Source: Bradyrhizobium rifense
GTDB lineage: Bacteria > Pseudomonadota > Alphaproteobacteria > Rhizobiales > Xanthobacteraceae
Assembly (NCBI RefSeq): GCF_008123425.1
Contig: NZ_VSSS01000061.1
Coordinates: 1 to 64,000 of the forward strand
Direction of reading: 5' to 3'
Length of the DNA: 64,000 nt
The translations under genes were made by a program, and so were the position numbers. The notes under the pieces are model-generated. The model was given only the letters and a program-made list of their open reading frames with translations, had not been told where the DNA came from and ran no database searches. Positions 32,714 through 41,846 of the stretch are shown here, one piece after another (position 1 is the first letter of the stretch; each line of letters begins with the position of its first letter).

Positions 32714-33574
32714 ATGTCCGCCAGATACGAAGAACTCAAAGGCCTAAAAAACATCGGCCAGAAATACGCCTACAGCGATCGTGAGGTGATGCTCTACGCC
32801 TGCGGCATCGGCCTCGGCGCCGATCCCATGGACGAGAACGAGCTCGCCTTCGTCAACGAGGGCACGTTCACGCCGCGGCCGCTGAAGGTGGTGCCGACCT
32901 TCGCCTCCGTCGCCGCGTGGGGCTCGGGGCCGGGCGAGATGAATCTCAACCGCGTGATGGTGGTCGATGGCGAGCGCGACATCACATTCCATCAGCCGCT
33001 GCCGGTGGCTGCCAACATCACCGCCGATTCCTCCGTTGTCGAGGTCTACGACAAGGGCAAGGACAAGGGCGTCGTCATCAGCCACCAGACCGTGCTCAAG
33101 AACGAGAAGGGCGAGAAGCTCGCCACGCTCGTCGCCGCGCGCTTCGCCCGCGGCGATGGTGGCTTTGGCGGGCCGAACCTGACCCAGCCCGATCCGCACA
33201 TGATCCCGTCACGCGCGCCCGACAGGACCATCGACATCGTCACGCGTCCCGACCAGGCGCTGGTCTATCGCCTCTGCGGCGACCGCAATCCGCTGCACTC
33301 CGATCCGGAGTTCGCCAAGAAGGCCGGCTTCCCGCGTCCGATCCTGCACGGCATGTGCACCTACGGCATCACCTGCCGCGGCGTGCTGCAGACCTATGCG
33401 GACTACGACGCCAGCGCGTTCCGCCAGCACATCGCGCGGTTCTCCTCGCCGGTCTATCCCGGTGAGACCGTGACCATGGACCTCTGGAAGGACGGCAACA
33501 CGATCTCGTTCGAAGCCAAGGTGAAGTCGCGCGGCGTCACCGTGATCAAGAACGGCAAGACGGTGCTGGGTTAG
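32714..33574 (+). CDS. MaoC-family (R)-enoyl-CoA hydratase 2
   Basis: A 286-residue double-hotdog hydratase, like the hydratase-2 domain of eukaryotic multifunctional enzyme 2 (HSD17B4). The C-terminal hotdog carries the catalytic motif YRLCGDRNPLHSDPEFA with Asp190 and His195. The N-terminal hotdog (about residues 15-140) binds the CoA tail. ATG at 32714 has a GGGAGGAAAC ribosome site. It hydrates trans-2-enoyl-CoA to (3R)-hydroxyacyl-CoA, feeding the SDR encoded by the next gene. Confidence 0.93.
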   Translation: MSARYEELKGLKNIGQKYAYSDREVMLYACGIGLGADPMDENELAFVNEGTFTPRPLKVVPTFASVAAWGSGPGEMNLNRVMVVDGERDITFHQPLPVAANITADSSVVEVYDKGKDKGVVISHQTVLKNEKGEKLATLVAARFARGDGGFGGPNLTQPDPHMIPSRAPDRTIDIVTRPDQALVYRLCGDRNPLHSDPEFAKKAGFPRPILHGMCTYGITCRGVLQTYADYDASAFRQHIARFSSPVYPGETVTMDLWKDGNTISFEAKVKSRGVTVIKNGKTVLG

Positions 33575-33652
33575 CAACACGCGACGGCCGTCGTCTCCCT
33601 CGCCCCGCCCTTGCGGGGAGAGGTGAAGGAAAACAAACAGGGAGAAGCCACC

Positions 33653-34531
33653 ATGGGACTACTCGACGGCAAGGTTGCGCTGATCACCGGCGCGGGCGGG
33701 GGACTGGGTGAGGCCTACGCAAAGCTGTTCGCGCGGGAAGGGGCCTCGATCGTCGTCAACGATCTCGGTGGGCCCCGCGACGGCTCCGGCGCCGACAAGT
33801 CGATGGCGCAGCTTGTCGTGGACGCGATCAAGGCGGAGGGCGGCAAGGCGGTCGCCAATGGCGCCGACATCTCGACCATGGAGGGCGGCCAGTCGGTGTT
33901 CGACGACGCCATCAAGCACTTCGGCCGCGCCGACATCCTCGTCAACAATGCCGGCATCCTGCGCGACCAGACCTTCGCCAAGGCGACCGAATCCGATTGG
34001 GACAAGGTCATCAAGGTGCATCTGAAGGGTACCTTTTGTTGCACCATGCCGGTGTTTCGCTGGATGCGGGAAAACGGCGGCGGCGTCATCGTCAACACCT
34101 CCTCGACCTCGGGCCTGATCGGCAATTTCGGCCAGACCAATTACGGCGCGGCCAAGGGCGGCATCTGGGGCCTGTCCAACGTGCTGGCGATCGAGGGCCG
34201 CAAGTACAACATCCGGATCTGGACGCTCGCCCCGGGCGCCTTGACCCGCATGACCGCAGACCTGCCCCGCTATAAGGAGAACCCCGGTGCGGCCTTGGGC
34301 CCGGACGGCATCGCGCCGGCCGTGCTATACATGGTCAGCGACTTGTCGGGCGACCAGACCGGCAAGGTGCTGGGCGTGTCCGGGCCCCGAGGCGTGCGCG
34401 AAATGCGGATGATGGAAATGGAAGGCTGGAAACCGCCGCACACGGGCTGGAACGCCCGGGACATCGCAGATCACGCCAAGGAGATCTTCTTCTCCGAGGA
34501 GCAGATCAAGATGGGCGCGCGGCGGTTTTAG
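33653..34531 (+). CDS. SDR family (3R)-hydroxyacyl-CoA dehydrogenase-like
   Basis: A 292-residue short-chain dehydrogenase resembling the dehydrogenase domain of HSD17B4/multifunctional enzyme 2. The NAD site is TGAGGGLG (12-19), the NNAG motif is present, the catalytic Ser lies in NTSSTSGLIG (about 149-158), and Tyr164 and Lys168 lie in YGAAK. Start ATG at 33653 follows AGGGAGAAGCCACC. It would oxidise the (3R)-hydroxyacyl-CoA from MaoC to 3-oxoacyl-CoA for the thiolase. Longer than a minimal SDR (about 250), as this subgroup is. Confidence 0.92.
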   Translation: MGLLDGKVALITGAGGGLGEAYAKLFAREGASIVVNDLGGPRDGSGADKSMAQLVVDAIKAEGGKAVANGADISTMEGGQSVFDDAIKHFGRADILVNNAGILRDQTFAKATESDWDKVIKVHLKGTFCCTMPVFRWMRENGGGVIVNTSSTSGLIGNFGQTNYGAAKGGIWGLSNVLAIEGRKYNIRIWTLAPGALTRMTADLPRYKENPGAALGPDGIAPAVLYMVSDLSGDQTGKVLGVSGPRGVREMRMMEMEGWKPPHTGWNARDIADHAKEIFFSEEQIKMGARRF

Positions 34532-34561
34532 CCACGACAGATGATAGGACAGAGAGACCCG

Positions 34562-35515
34562 ATGAAACTGACCGCCGACGCCAAGGGCACCTTCGCAATC
34601 GCGCCGACGCCGTTCCACGACGACGGAAGGATCGACGAGCGATCGATCGACCGCCTGACCGATTTCTACGAGGAGGTCGGCTGCGACGGCGTCACAGTGC
34701 TCGGCATTCTCGGTGAGGCGCCGAAGCTGGATGCCGCCGAGGCCGAGCAGGTGGCGGTGCGCTTCGTCAAGCGCGCCAAGAAGATGCAGGTGATCGTCGG
34801 CGTCTCCGCGCCGGGCTTTGCCACCATGCGCTCGCTGGCGAAGGCTTCGATGGACGCAGGCGCCGCCGGTGTCATGATCGCGCCGCCGCCCTCGCTCCGC
34901 ACCGACGACCAGATCATCGGCTATTACAAGCAGGCGGCCGAAGCGATCGGCCCTGATGTGCCCTGGGTGCTTCAGGATTATCCGCTGACGCTCTCGGTGA
35001 TCTTCACGCCCGCGGTGATCCGCAAGATCGTCACCGACAATGCGAACTGCGTGATGCTCAAGCACGAGGATTGGCCGGGCCTCGAAAAGATCTCGACGCT
35101 GCGCAACTTCCAGAAGGACGGCTCGCTTCGTCCGCTCTCGATCCTCTGCGGCAATGGCGGCATGTTCCTCGACTTCGAAATGGAGCGCGGCGCCGACGGC
35201 GCCATGACCGGCTACGCCTTCCCCGAGCTATTGATCGACGTCGTGAACCTCTCCAAGGCCGGCAAGCGCGATGCCGCCCATGATCTGTTCGACGCCCATC
35301 TGCCGTTGATCCGCTACGAGCAGCAGCCGGGTGCCGGCCTTGCCGTGCGCAAGCACGTGCTGCAGAAGCGCGGCATCATCGCCTCCAGCGCCCAGCGCAA
35401 GCCCGCTGCGACCATCACGCCGGCGGCGAAGGCGGAGGTCGATTATCTGCTGTCGCGCGTCGCCCGCGTCGACAAGCGCGCCAATCTCGGCCCGCAGTCC
35501 AGCGCCGCAGGCTAG
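34562..35515 (+). CDS. DapA-like (dihydrodipicolinate synthase family) aldolase
   Basis: A 317-residue class I aldolase of the DHDPS/NAL superfamily. Schiff-base Lys167 is in VMLKHEDWPG and the catalytic Tyr140 is in VLQDYPLT; ILGEAPKLDAAE replaces the GTTGE motif of true DapA, so it is not lysine-biosynthetic DapA. Members with this pattern cleave or condense pyruvate-type substrates in catabolic operons. ATG at 34562. It is followed four bases later by the Nudix gene, and the operon context suggests it handles a product of acyl-CoA degradation. Confidence 0.88.
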   Translation: MKLTADAKGTFAIAPTPFHDDGRIDERSIDRLTDFYEEVGCDGVTVLGILGEAPKLDAAEAEQVAVRFVKRAKKMQVIVGVSAPGFATMRSLAKASMDAGAAGVMIAPPPSLRTDDQIIGYYKQAAEAIGPDVPWVLQDYPLTLSVIFTPAVIRKIVTDNANCVMLKHEDWPGLEKISTLRNFQKDGSLRPLSILCGNGGMFLDFEMERGADGAMTGYAFPELLIDVVNLSKAGKRDAAHDLFDAHLPLIRYEQQPGAGLAVRKHVLQKRGIIASSAQRKPAATITPAAKAEVDYLLSRVARVDKRANLGPQSSAAG

Positions 35516-35519
35516 TTGA

Positions 35520-36314
35520 ATGCCCGAGACATCAGCATCACGCCCGGCCTCGACGATCCTCCTGCTGCGCGATGGCGCGAAGGAAGTCGAAGTCTTCATG
35601 ATGGTCCGCCATCATCAGATCGAGTTCAACTCGGGCGCGCTGGTGTTTCCGGGCGGCAGTGTCGATGCCGGCGATCAGGAGATCGTCAAGCGGTCGGACC
35701 TCTATTCGGGCGGCGAGGGCCTCAGCGAGGCGGACCGTGGTTTCCGCATCGCTGCGATCCGCGAGACGTTTGAGGAAAGCGGCATCCTGCTGGCGCGCGC
35801 GAAGGGCCCGAATACGCCTGTTGATGCCAAGCGTGCCGGCGAGATTGCTGACGCGCATCGCGTTGCGCTCAACGAGCACAAGATCAGCTTCCTCAGCATT
35901 TTGGCCGACAACGGCCTCCAGCTCGCGCTCGACACGCTCGTGCCTTACGCGCACTGGATCACGCCGGAGGGCATGCCGAAGCGCTTCGACACCTGGTTCT
36001 TCCTGGCCGCAGCGCCGCCCGACCAGCTCGGCGCGCATGACGGCCGCGAGTCGACCGACTCGATCTGGGTGTCGGCACGCGAGGCAGTGGAGGGCGGTGA
36101 CAGCGGCCGCTTCAAGCTGCCATTCCCGACCACGCGCAACCTGATCCGGCTTGCCAAGCAGCCAAGCGTGAAAGCCGCGCTCGATCATGCCAAGGGTATG
36201 TCCATCGTCACGGTGATGCCTGTGATGACCAAGACCGACACTGGCCGTCAGCTCCGGATTCCCCGCGAAGCCGGCTATGACGGCGAGGTGTTCGAGGTCG
36301 GCGCGGTCGGCTAG
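35520..36314 (+). CDS. NUDT19-like Nudix hydrolase
   Basis: A 264-residue Nudix hydrolase. The box is GFRIAAIRETFEESGILL (core RETFEESG), preceded by the family hallmark FNSGALVFPGGSVDAGD. This arrangement, with an insertion between the two, matches NUDT19 (RP2-like) proteins, which hydrolyse the diphosphate of CoA and CoA esters. In an operon of acyl-CoA enzymes, CoA turnover is the likely role. ATG at 35520 lies four bases after the aldolase stop. Activity on other nucleotide diphosphates is not excluded. Confidence 0.88.
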   Translation: MPETSASRPASTILLLRDGAKEVEVFMMVRHHQIEFNSGALVFPGGSVDAGDQEIVKRSDLYSGGEGLSEADRGFRIAAIRETFEESGILLARAKGPNTPVDAKRAGEIADAHRVALNEHKISFLSILADNGLQLALDTLVPYAHWITPEGMPKRFDTWFFLAAAPPDQLGAHDGRESTDSIWVSAREAVEGGDSGRFKLPFPTTRNLIRLAKQPSVKAALDHAKGMSIVTVMPVMTKTDTGRQLRIPREAGYDGEVFEVGAVG

Positions 36315-36376
36315 GACACTTCGACATCGGGCGAAGTATTGGCGGCCGCAGACGCGCTAGGTTCCGTCCATCGCGA

Positions 36377-37309
36377 ATGGACGGGATGCATCCGATGGAC
36401 AACCGGCAGGACACCAACATCGCCGTCGAGCTGGCGCTGCTGGTCGCGCTCGCAACGCTCTGGGGCGGCTCCTACACCTTCATCAAGCTTGGCGTCGCCA
36501 CCATCCCGCCGGTCACGCTGATCGCCGCACGCACGACGATTGCGGGCCTGCTGCTGCTCGCTGTCATGTGGGCGAGGGGCATCAGGATGCCGACGGACGG
36601 GCCGACCTGGCAGCGCTTCGCCTTCCAGGCCGTGCTCAATAGCGTCATCCCCTGGACCCTGATCGCCTGGGGCGAGCGTCATGTCGATGCATCGCTCGCG
36701 ACCATCCTCAACTCGGCCGGGCCGATCTTCACCTTCCTGCTCACTGCGGTGGTCACCCGCCATGAGGCCACGACGGCGCGAAAACTGTTCGGCGTGGTCG
36801 CCGGCATGGCCGGCATCCTGCTGATCGTCGGCGTCGATGCGTTCCGTGACATCGGCAGCGGCCTCGTCGCGGAAGCCGCGATCGTCGCCGCCACCATCTG
36901 CTACGCTTGCGCTGCGATCTTCGGCCGGAGCTTCAAGGGCCTCGATCCCATGGCGCCCGCGGCCGGCTCGCTGCTGGCCGGGGCGGCCGTGCTGATCCCG
37001 GCCTCGCTCGTGCTCGAACAGCCCTGGACGCTGTCGCCCTCGCTGAGTTCCGTGCTGGCGCTGCTGGCGCTGGCGGTGTTCTCGACCGCGGCGGCGTTCG
37101 CGATCTACTTCCGCCTGATCCAGACCCTCGGCTCGGTCGGCACCACCGCCCAGGCCTATCTCCGTGTCCCGATCGGGGTCGCCATCAGCGTCGCCTTCCT
37201 GGGGGAAACCCTGAGCCAGACCGCCTGGATTGGCCTGGCCTGCGTCGTCCTCGGCGTTGCCGCCATGACGATCCCGGCCCGGCGCCCGGCCGTCGCTAAA
37301 CCATCATGA
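36377..37309 (+). CDS. EamA/DMT-superfamily transporter
   Basis: A 310-residue membrane protein with about ten helices in two EamA repeats (for example LALLVALATLWGGSYTFIKL at the start and AQAYLRVPIGVAISVAFLGE in the second repeat). Members export or import amino acids, sugars or other small metabolites; substrate cannot be read from the sequence. Two starts are possible (ATG at 36377 or 36395). It is 62 bp after the Nudix gene and could be the last gene of that operon. Confidence 0.88.
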   Translation: MDGMHPMDNRQDTNIAVELALLVALATLWGGSYTFIKLGVATIPPVTLIAARTTIAGLLLLAVMWARGIRMPTDGPTWQRFAFQAVLNSVIPWTLIAWGERHVDASLATILNSAGPIFTFLLTAVVTRHEATTARKLFGVVAGMAGILLIVGVDAFRDIGSGLVAEAAIVAATICYACAAIFGRSFKGLDPMAPAAGSLLAGAAVLIPASLVLEQPWTLSPSLSSVLALLALAVFSTAAAFAIYFRLIQTLGSVGTTAQAYLRVPIGVAISVAFLGETLSQTAWIGLACVVLGVAAMTIPARRPAVAKPS

Positions 37310-37378
37310 AAAACAGCCCGTTCCGGCCGGCGGAGGCATGTTCCCCCGGAGGGGCGATACAGCGTATATTGGGGGTGT

Positions 37379-40087
37379 ATGGAGTCCGGTTCCGCCCCAA
37401 TGCCCGTCGAAACGCCACCGAATCCGCCGCCGAAGCGATCGTTCTCGCTGTCGATCGGCCAGATGACGTTCGGCAGCTTCATTCTGGTGCTGGCGGTGAT
37501 CATCGTCACCTCGACCGCCAGCGTGATCGCGATCCGGCATATCGACGCCACTTTCGCCGAGCTGCAGCGGCTCCAGAGCGTCGGCGATTTGGCGGAAGAT
37601 ATCGACCGCCGCATGAACGATTTGCGGCTCGCCGCGCGTGACTTCGTCACCGATCCCGGCGCCGGCATCCAGTTCCAGCAGGTGGGGGAGGCCGCCTCGA
37701 CCCTGAGCGACATCCTCAAGAAGACCCGTATCGATCTTGCCCCCGAGCAGCAGGACATGATCGACGGCGTCTCCGAGCGGCTTGCGACCTATCGCAGCGG
37801 GCTGCAGCGGATCTCGACCCTGATCGATCGCCGTGCGCAGTTGCTCGCCGGGCTGCCGCCGCTGCGCGATCAGTTCGACGCGGCGGTCTCCGAAAGTGGG
37901 GACCGCGATCTCGCCGCCCGCCTGTCGGAGGCGCAGAGCCGGATTGCGCTCGGGCTGCTAGCACGCAACCCGTCCGCCGCCGAACAGGCCGCGCAGGGCA
38001 TGCGGACGATGGAGATCGCAGATAGCCGGTTGAAGTCGGCCGTGAACAATTACGCCGATGCGATCATCGCGGTGGCCGTCCGCGAACGGCAGATCGCCGA
38101 TATCGACCGCGAGGTGCTGGGAACCGAAGGCCGTTTGATCGGCCGCGTCACCGAATTGCTTCGTGACGTCAGTGACCGCCGCGGCCATGTCCTGTCGCGC
38201 GATTTCGCCCGGACGCTTGCCGAGGCGCGCTGGCAGAGCATCGTGCTCGGCAGCATGGGTGTGTTGATCGGCATCCTCGCCGCCGGCTTCGTGGTGCGTC
38301 GGACAGTGCGTCCGCTGGCTCAGATCGCGCGCTCGATCCGGGCGCTTGCGGCCGGCGAGAAAAGGACCTCGATCCCGTCGGCCGATCTCGACAACGAGAT
38401 CGGCGACATCGCGCGCGCGGCCGAAGTGTTCCGCCGTGCTCTGGAGGAGGCCGACACGGCGCGCGAGGCGGCGGTACGGGCGCTCACCGAGCAGCGGCTG
38501 GCCGAGGAAAGCTACCGCAAGCTGTTCGAGGGCTCGGTCGACGGCATCTACGTGACGACACCGGCCGGCGATCTCCTCAACGCTAATCCGGCGCTGGCGC
38601 GGATGATGGGCTATGATAGCCCGCAGCACCTGATCGACAGCATCAACGACATCGCCCACACCATCTACGTCGATCCCGCGGCACGCGACGAGTACCAGCG
38701 GCTGATGCACCGCGACGGCATGGTGCGTGAGTTCGAATATCAGGTGCGCCAGCGCAGCGGCAACATCCTCTGGCTTTCCGACAGCGCGACCGGCGTGCGG
38801 GACGAGCAGGGCAGGATCGTCCGCTATGAGGGTACGCTGCGCGACATCACCGACCAGAAGCGGGCGGAAGACGCCATCGCCGAAGGCCGCCGCCTGCTCC
38901 AGCAGGTCATCGACACTGTGCCGGCCGTCATCAACGTCAAGGACCGCGACCTCCGTTACGTGCTGATGAACCGCTATATGGCCGGCATCTTCGGCATCGA
39001 GCCCGGCGACGCGCTCGGCCGCACCACCGCCGATCTGATGTCGCGCTACGGCGCGGCCAAGACCGACGAGAACGACAAGCGCGTGCTGAACTTGCGAAAG
39101 GGTCTTGGCTTCTACGAGGAGGAGTACAAGGACGCGTCCGGCAACATGCGGCAATGGCTGGTCAACAAGCTGCCGCTGCTCGATGCCGAGGGCGAGATCG
39201 AGCGGATCGTCACCGTGGCGCTCGATATCGGCGAGCGCAAGCGCGGCGAGCAGGAGATGCGGAAGGCCAAGGACTCCGCCGAGACGGCGCTGCGCAATCT
39301 GCGCGAGACCCAGGCTTCGCTGATCGAGGCGGAAAAGCTCGCAGCCCTCGGACGCCTGGTTGCCGGTGTCGCGCACGAGGTCAACAATCCCGTCGGCATC
39401 AGCCTTACGGTGGCGTCTGCGCTGGAGCGCAAGACGGCGATATTCAGCGCCGAGGTCGAGCGCGGCGAGCTTCGCCGCTCGACGCTCAATGATTACCTCA
39501 ACACCAGCCGCGACGCGTCCTCGCAGCTCGTCTCCAATCTCAACCGCGCAGCCGAGCTGATCCAGTCGTTCAAGCAGGTCGCGGCCGACCGCAACTATTC
39601 GGACCAGCGCAGCTTCGACCTTGCCGACCTCACCGAGCAGGTGGTGATGAGCCTGCGTCCGGGCCTGCGCAAGCAGAACCTGACGCTCAACGTCGAGTGC
39701 CAGCCCAACCTGACCATGAACAGCTATCCCGGCCCGTACGGCCAGGTGCTGACCAATCTGTTCCTGAATTCGGTGGCGCACGCCTTCCCGGACGGACGTC
39801 CGGGGATCATCGACATCAGGGTGCGCGAGTCCGGCAAGGACAATGTCGAGATCATCGTCGCCGACAACGGCTGCGGCATGAGCCTCGACGTGCGCCGGCG
39901 CGCCTTCGATCCGTTCTTCACGACGCGGCGCGACCAGGGCGGTACTGGTCTCGGGCTGCACATCGTCTACAGCATCGTGACCAACCGGCTCGGCGGGCGG
40001 CTCGACCTCGATTCCGAGCCGGGCGAGGGGACGCGCATCCAGATGATCCTGCCGCGTACGGCGCCGCTGGAGCAGGCCGCCGAATAG
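37379..40087 (+). CDS. HAMP-PAS-PAS sensor histidine kinase
   Basis: A 902-residue membrane sensor kinase. Layout: short cytoplasmic start, TM1 (about 30-50), periplasmic helical domain (about 52-290), TM2 (about 294-312), HAMP (about 313-365), two PAS domains (about 380-500 and 510-625), coiled coil, and kinase core. Phospho-acceptor His666 lies in VAGVAHEVNNPVG; the ATPase boxes are NLFLNSVAHAF (N), DNGCGM (G1), FDPFFTTR (F) and GTGLGLHI (G2). No response regulator is adjacent, so this is an orphan kinase. ATG at 37379 has GGGGGTGT just upstream; 37400 is an alternative. The signal is unknown. Confidence 0.92.
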   Translation: MESGSAPMPVETPPNPPPKRSFSLSIGQMTFGSFILVLAVIIVTSTASVIAIRHIDATFAELQRLQSVGDLAEDIDRRMNDLRLAARDFVTDPGAGIQFQQVGEAASTLSDILKKTRIDLAPEQQDMIDGVSERLATYRSGLQRISTLIDRRAQLLAGLPPLRDQFDAAVSESGDRDLAARLSEAQSRIALGLLARNPSAAEQAAQGMRTMEIADSRLKSAVNNYADAIIAVAVRERQIADIDREVLGTEGRLIGRVTELLRDVSDRRGHVLSRDFARTLAEARWQSIVLGSMGVLIGILAAGFVVRRTVRPLAQIARSIRALAAGEKRTSIPSADLDNEIGDIARAAEVFRRALEEADTAREAAVRALTEQRLAEESYRKLFEGSVDGIYVTTPAGDLLNANPALARMMGYDSPQHLIDSINDIAHTIYVDPAARDEYQRLMHRDGMVREFEYQVRQRSGNILWLSDSATGVRDEQGRIVRYEGTLRDITDQKRAEDAIAEGRRLLQQVIDTVPAVINVKDRDLRYVLMNRYMAGIFGIEPGDALGRTTADLMSRYGAAKTDENDKRVLNLRKGLGFYEEEYKDASGNMRQWLVNKLPLLDAEGEIERIVTVALDIGERKRGEQEMRKAKDSAETALRNLRETQASLIEAEKLAALGRLVAGVAHEVNNPVGISLTVASALERKTAIFSAEVERGELRRSTLNDYLNTSRDASSQLVSNLNRAAELIQSFKQVAADRNYSDQRSFDLADLTEQVVMSLRPGLRKQNLTLNVECQPNLTMNSYPGPYGQVLTNLFLNSVAHAFPDGRPGIIDIRVRESGKDNVEIIVADNGCGMSLDVRRRAFDPFFTTRRDQGGTGLGLHIVYSIVTNRLGGRLDLDSEPGEGTRIQMILPRTAPLEQAAE

Positions 40088-40096
40088 CATCTATTG

Positions 40097-40150
40097 TTTG
40101 AGCATGATCTTGTCGGAAAACCGCTACACACTTTTCCGGATCATGCTCTA
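40097..40150. repeat. Dispersed palindromic repeat, family 5
   Basis: Copy of the family at 23318-23369 in the opposite orientation (AGCATGATCTTGTCGGAAAA, and GGATCATGCTCTA at the end). Its right end contains the stop codon of the GrlR-like gene on the minus strand. Confidence 0.9.
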
Positions 40151-40501
40151 GTCGGCCTCTGCGAGCTTGTGCAGCGTGGCGCCGAAAATCAGGCTGGCCT
40201 TGCCGACCAGCGCCGTTCCCGTCATCTCCGCGCGGGTCTCCGTGTAGGTCCCGCTGACGCCGATGCCGACCGGGGCTGGGCCGCCGAACAGCGGGTTGTC
40301 ATCGCCCCGCGGCGAGGTGTGCCGCTGCACCAGCACCTCGCCTTTGAAGGTGTGGTCGTCCTTCACCACGTAGCTGCCGGTGTAATAGAGGTAGGCATCG
40401 CCGCCAAGGATCTTGCCGTCGCGAAAAAGAATCACGCCACTGCCCTTGCCGACTCGACCATCGAGCAGGCTCACGTGAATCGAATAGAGGCCGTTCTTCA
40501 T
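40148..40501 (-). CDS. GrlR-like regulatory protein
   Basis: A 117-residue protein with a predicted beta-barrel pattern: MKNGLYSIHVSLLDGRVGKG, then GVILFRDGKILGGDAYLYYT, GEVLVQRH and a glycine-rich end. It matches the GrlR family, named after the repressor partner of the type III secretion activator GrlA in enteropathogenic E. coli. No type III secretion genes are present here, so the partner is not known. ATG at 40501 follows GACGGGACGTT. The stop codon abuts a dispersed repeat. Confidence 0.75.
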   Translation of the reverse strand: MKNGLYSIHVSLLDGRVGKGSGVILFRDGKILGGDAYLYYTGSYVVKDDHTFKGEVLVQRHTSPRGDDNPLFGGPAPVGIGVSGTYTETRAEMTGTALVGKASLIFGATLHKLAEAD

Positions 40502-40764
40502 AACGTCCCGTCGGCCGGCCGCCATCGCCCAACGGCGTAACCGGTGAAGCTTTTATGCCAAAGCGCAACCCCTCGCGCAACGCGGCAGTTTCGCCGGCGG
40601 TGGTGTCCCATGCCGGCACGCGAACCGTAATTGTCCCGGCTTGTGTGTGACGCGGTTATGACGGTCTCATCATGTTGCGAGGCCAGTCGTTGCGAATCAG
40701 AGTTGGCCCGCGAAATGCATAAACCATTGTTGCACTAGCCGCGGGGTGCTGGAGCAAGACGAAC

Positions 40765-41262
40765 GTGAGCAACTGGATCGAATCCGGCGGCGATGAGCCG
40801 CGTCTGTACAGTGCGCGTCCCACGAGTTGCGAAACACAACGACGGCGGATCGGCCGTCCCATACAGTGGCGAAGCGCAGCAAGTCTTGCTTGCGCGCTGG
40901 CGCTGATCGCGCTGGTTGCCCCACGCGGGCACGCACGCGACCGCGGTCAGTTCGTCAACACCAATACGGAACTGAAAGCCTGGTTCGACGGCTTGCGCAG
41001 CGCCAAGGGACCATGCTGTTCCGATGCCGACGGCTCGGCGATCTCGGACTCCGATTGGGAGAGCAAGGACGGGCACTATCGTGTCCGCATCCCGCGTCTG
41101 GGCTACGTGATCGAGGGCCGGGAGCAAGAGCTCGTATGGGTCGACGTGCCCGAGGAGGCCGTGATCTCGGAGCCGAACCGGGTCGGACGCACCATGGTCT
41201 GGCCGATCTACGGCTACATGGGCGTCACGATCCGATGCTTTATGCCCGGCAGTATGACCTAG
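40765..41262 (+). CDS. Secreted small Cys-pair protein, rhizobial type
   Basis: A 165-residue protein with a hydrophobic segment at about residues 38-56 (SAASLACALALIALVAPRGHA) and a mature domain containing GPCCSDADGSAISDSDWESK, WVDVPEEAVISEPNR and an IRCFMPG ending. The CC pair plus one later Cys and the GHYRV pattern mark a small secreted family common in Bradyrhizobium, function unknown. The only in-frame start is GTG at 40765; the 33-residue lead before the hydrophobic segment is unusual, so the true start may be elsewhere or the lead is real. Confidence 0.7.
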   Translation: MSNWIESGGDEPRLYSARPTSCETQRRRIGRPIQWRSAASLACALALIALVAPRGHARDRGQFVNTNTELKAWFDGLRSAKGPCCSDADGSAISDSDWESKDGHYRVRIPRLGYVIEGREQELVWVDVPEEAVISEPNRVGRTMVWPIYGYMGVTIRCFMPGSMT

Positions 41263-41283
41263 CCGGGCAAGAGCACGCCCGGC
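41262..41283. terminator. Convergent hairpin
   Basis: Stem GCCGGGC (41262-41268) / GCCCGGC (41277-41283) between the ends of the secreted protein (plus) and glyoxalase-like (minus) genes. There is no strong T-run, so termination is inferred from position only. Confidence 0.45.
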
Positions 41284-41307
41284 TTCGATATCGGATGCGG
41301 CGCTCCG

Positions 41308-41694
41308 TCAGGTATATTTCTTGTCGCGCTCGAGCAGCTCGATGGAGATACCTTCGGGGCCGCGGATGAAGCAGATGCGGACGCCAGGCCGGATCGTGGT
41401 CGGCTCGCGGGTGAACGTCACGCCCTTGGCCTTGATCTCGGCGGCGGCGGCGTCGATGTCTTTCACCGTGAGCCCGAAATGGTCGAGGCCCTGATGGGGA
41501 TGTGGGGGCGGCGCGCTGACGGCGCTCTCGCCTTCCAGCGGCGCGATGAAGATTCTTGCGCCGCCGAGGTTCACGTCGATGCGTCCCGGCGCGCGCACGA
41601 TCTCGCCGCCGAGGATGTCGCGCAGCCAGGCCGCGGTCGCTTCCGGATCGGGGCTGCGCAGATGGATGTGATCCCAGGTGACGACGACTGGCAT
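41308..41694 (-). CDS. Glyoxalase/bleomycin-resistance fold protein (VOC superfamily)
   Basis: A 128-residue single-domain vicinal-oxygen-chelate protein. ATG at 41694 follows GGAAGGAATTGAA. Metal-ligand candidates are His10 (TWDHIHLRSPDP), His in GLDHFGLTVKD and Glu in GISIELLE, the usual H...H...E pattern. Cytoplasmic. The actual reaction (dioxygenase, isomerase or resistance protein) cannot be deduced. No operon partners. Confidence 0.88.
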   Translation of the reverse strand: MPVVVTWDHIHLRSPDPEATAAWLRDILGGEIVRAPGRIDVNLGGARIFIAPLEGESAVSAPPPHPHQGLDHFGLTVKDIDAAAAEIKAKGVTFTREPTTIRPGVRICFIRGPEGISIELLERDKKYT

Positions 41695-41846
41695 TTCAAT
41701 TCCTTCCGATAGGGTCTTCGCGATGTTGCAGCGCATGTTAGCGATCCCGATCGACGATCGCCACCATGGCTCCTATCCGAGATTCGCGCCGTCGCGGGAA
41801 CCTTAGTTCGTCTCATGGATTGAGGAAGGAGGCGAGTGACGCACCC

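Noticed and set aside
37958..40090. 710-codon open frame on the minus strand opposite the sensor kinase
   Set aside because: The kinase on the other strand has all catalytic boxes in order; the minus-strand frame has none and no ribosome site.
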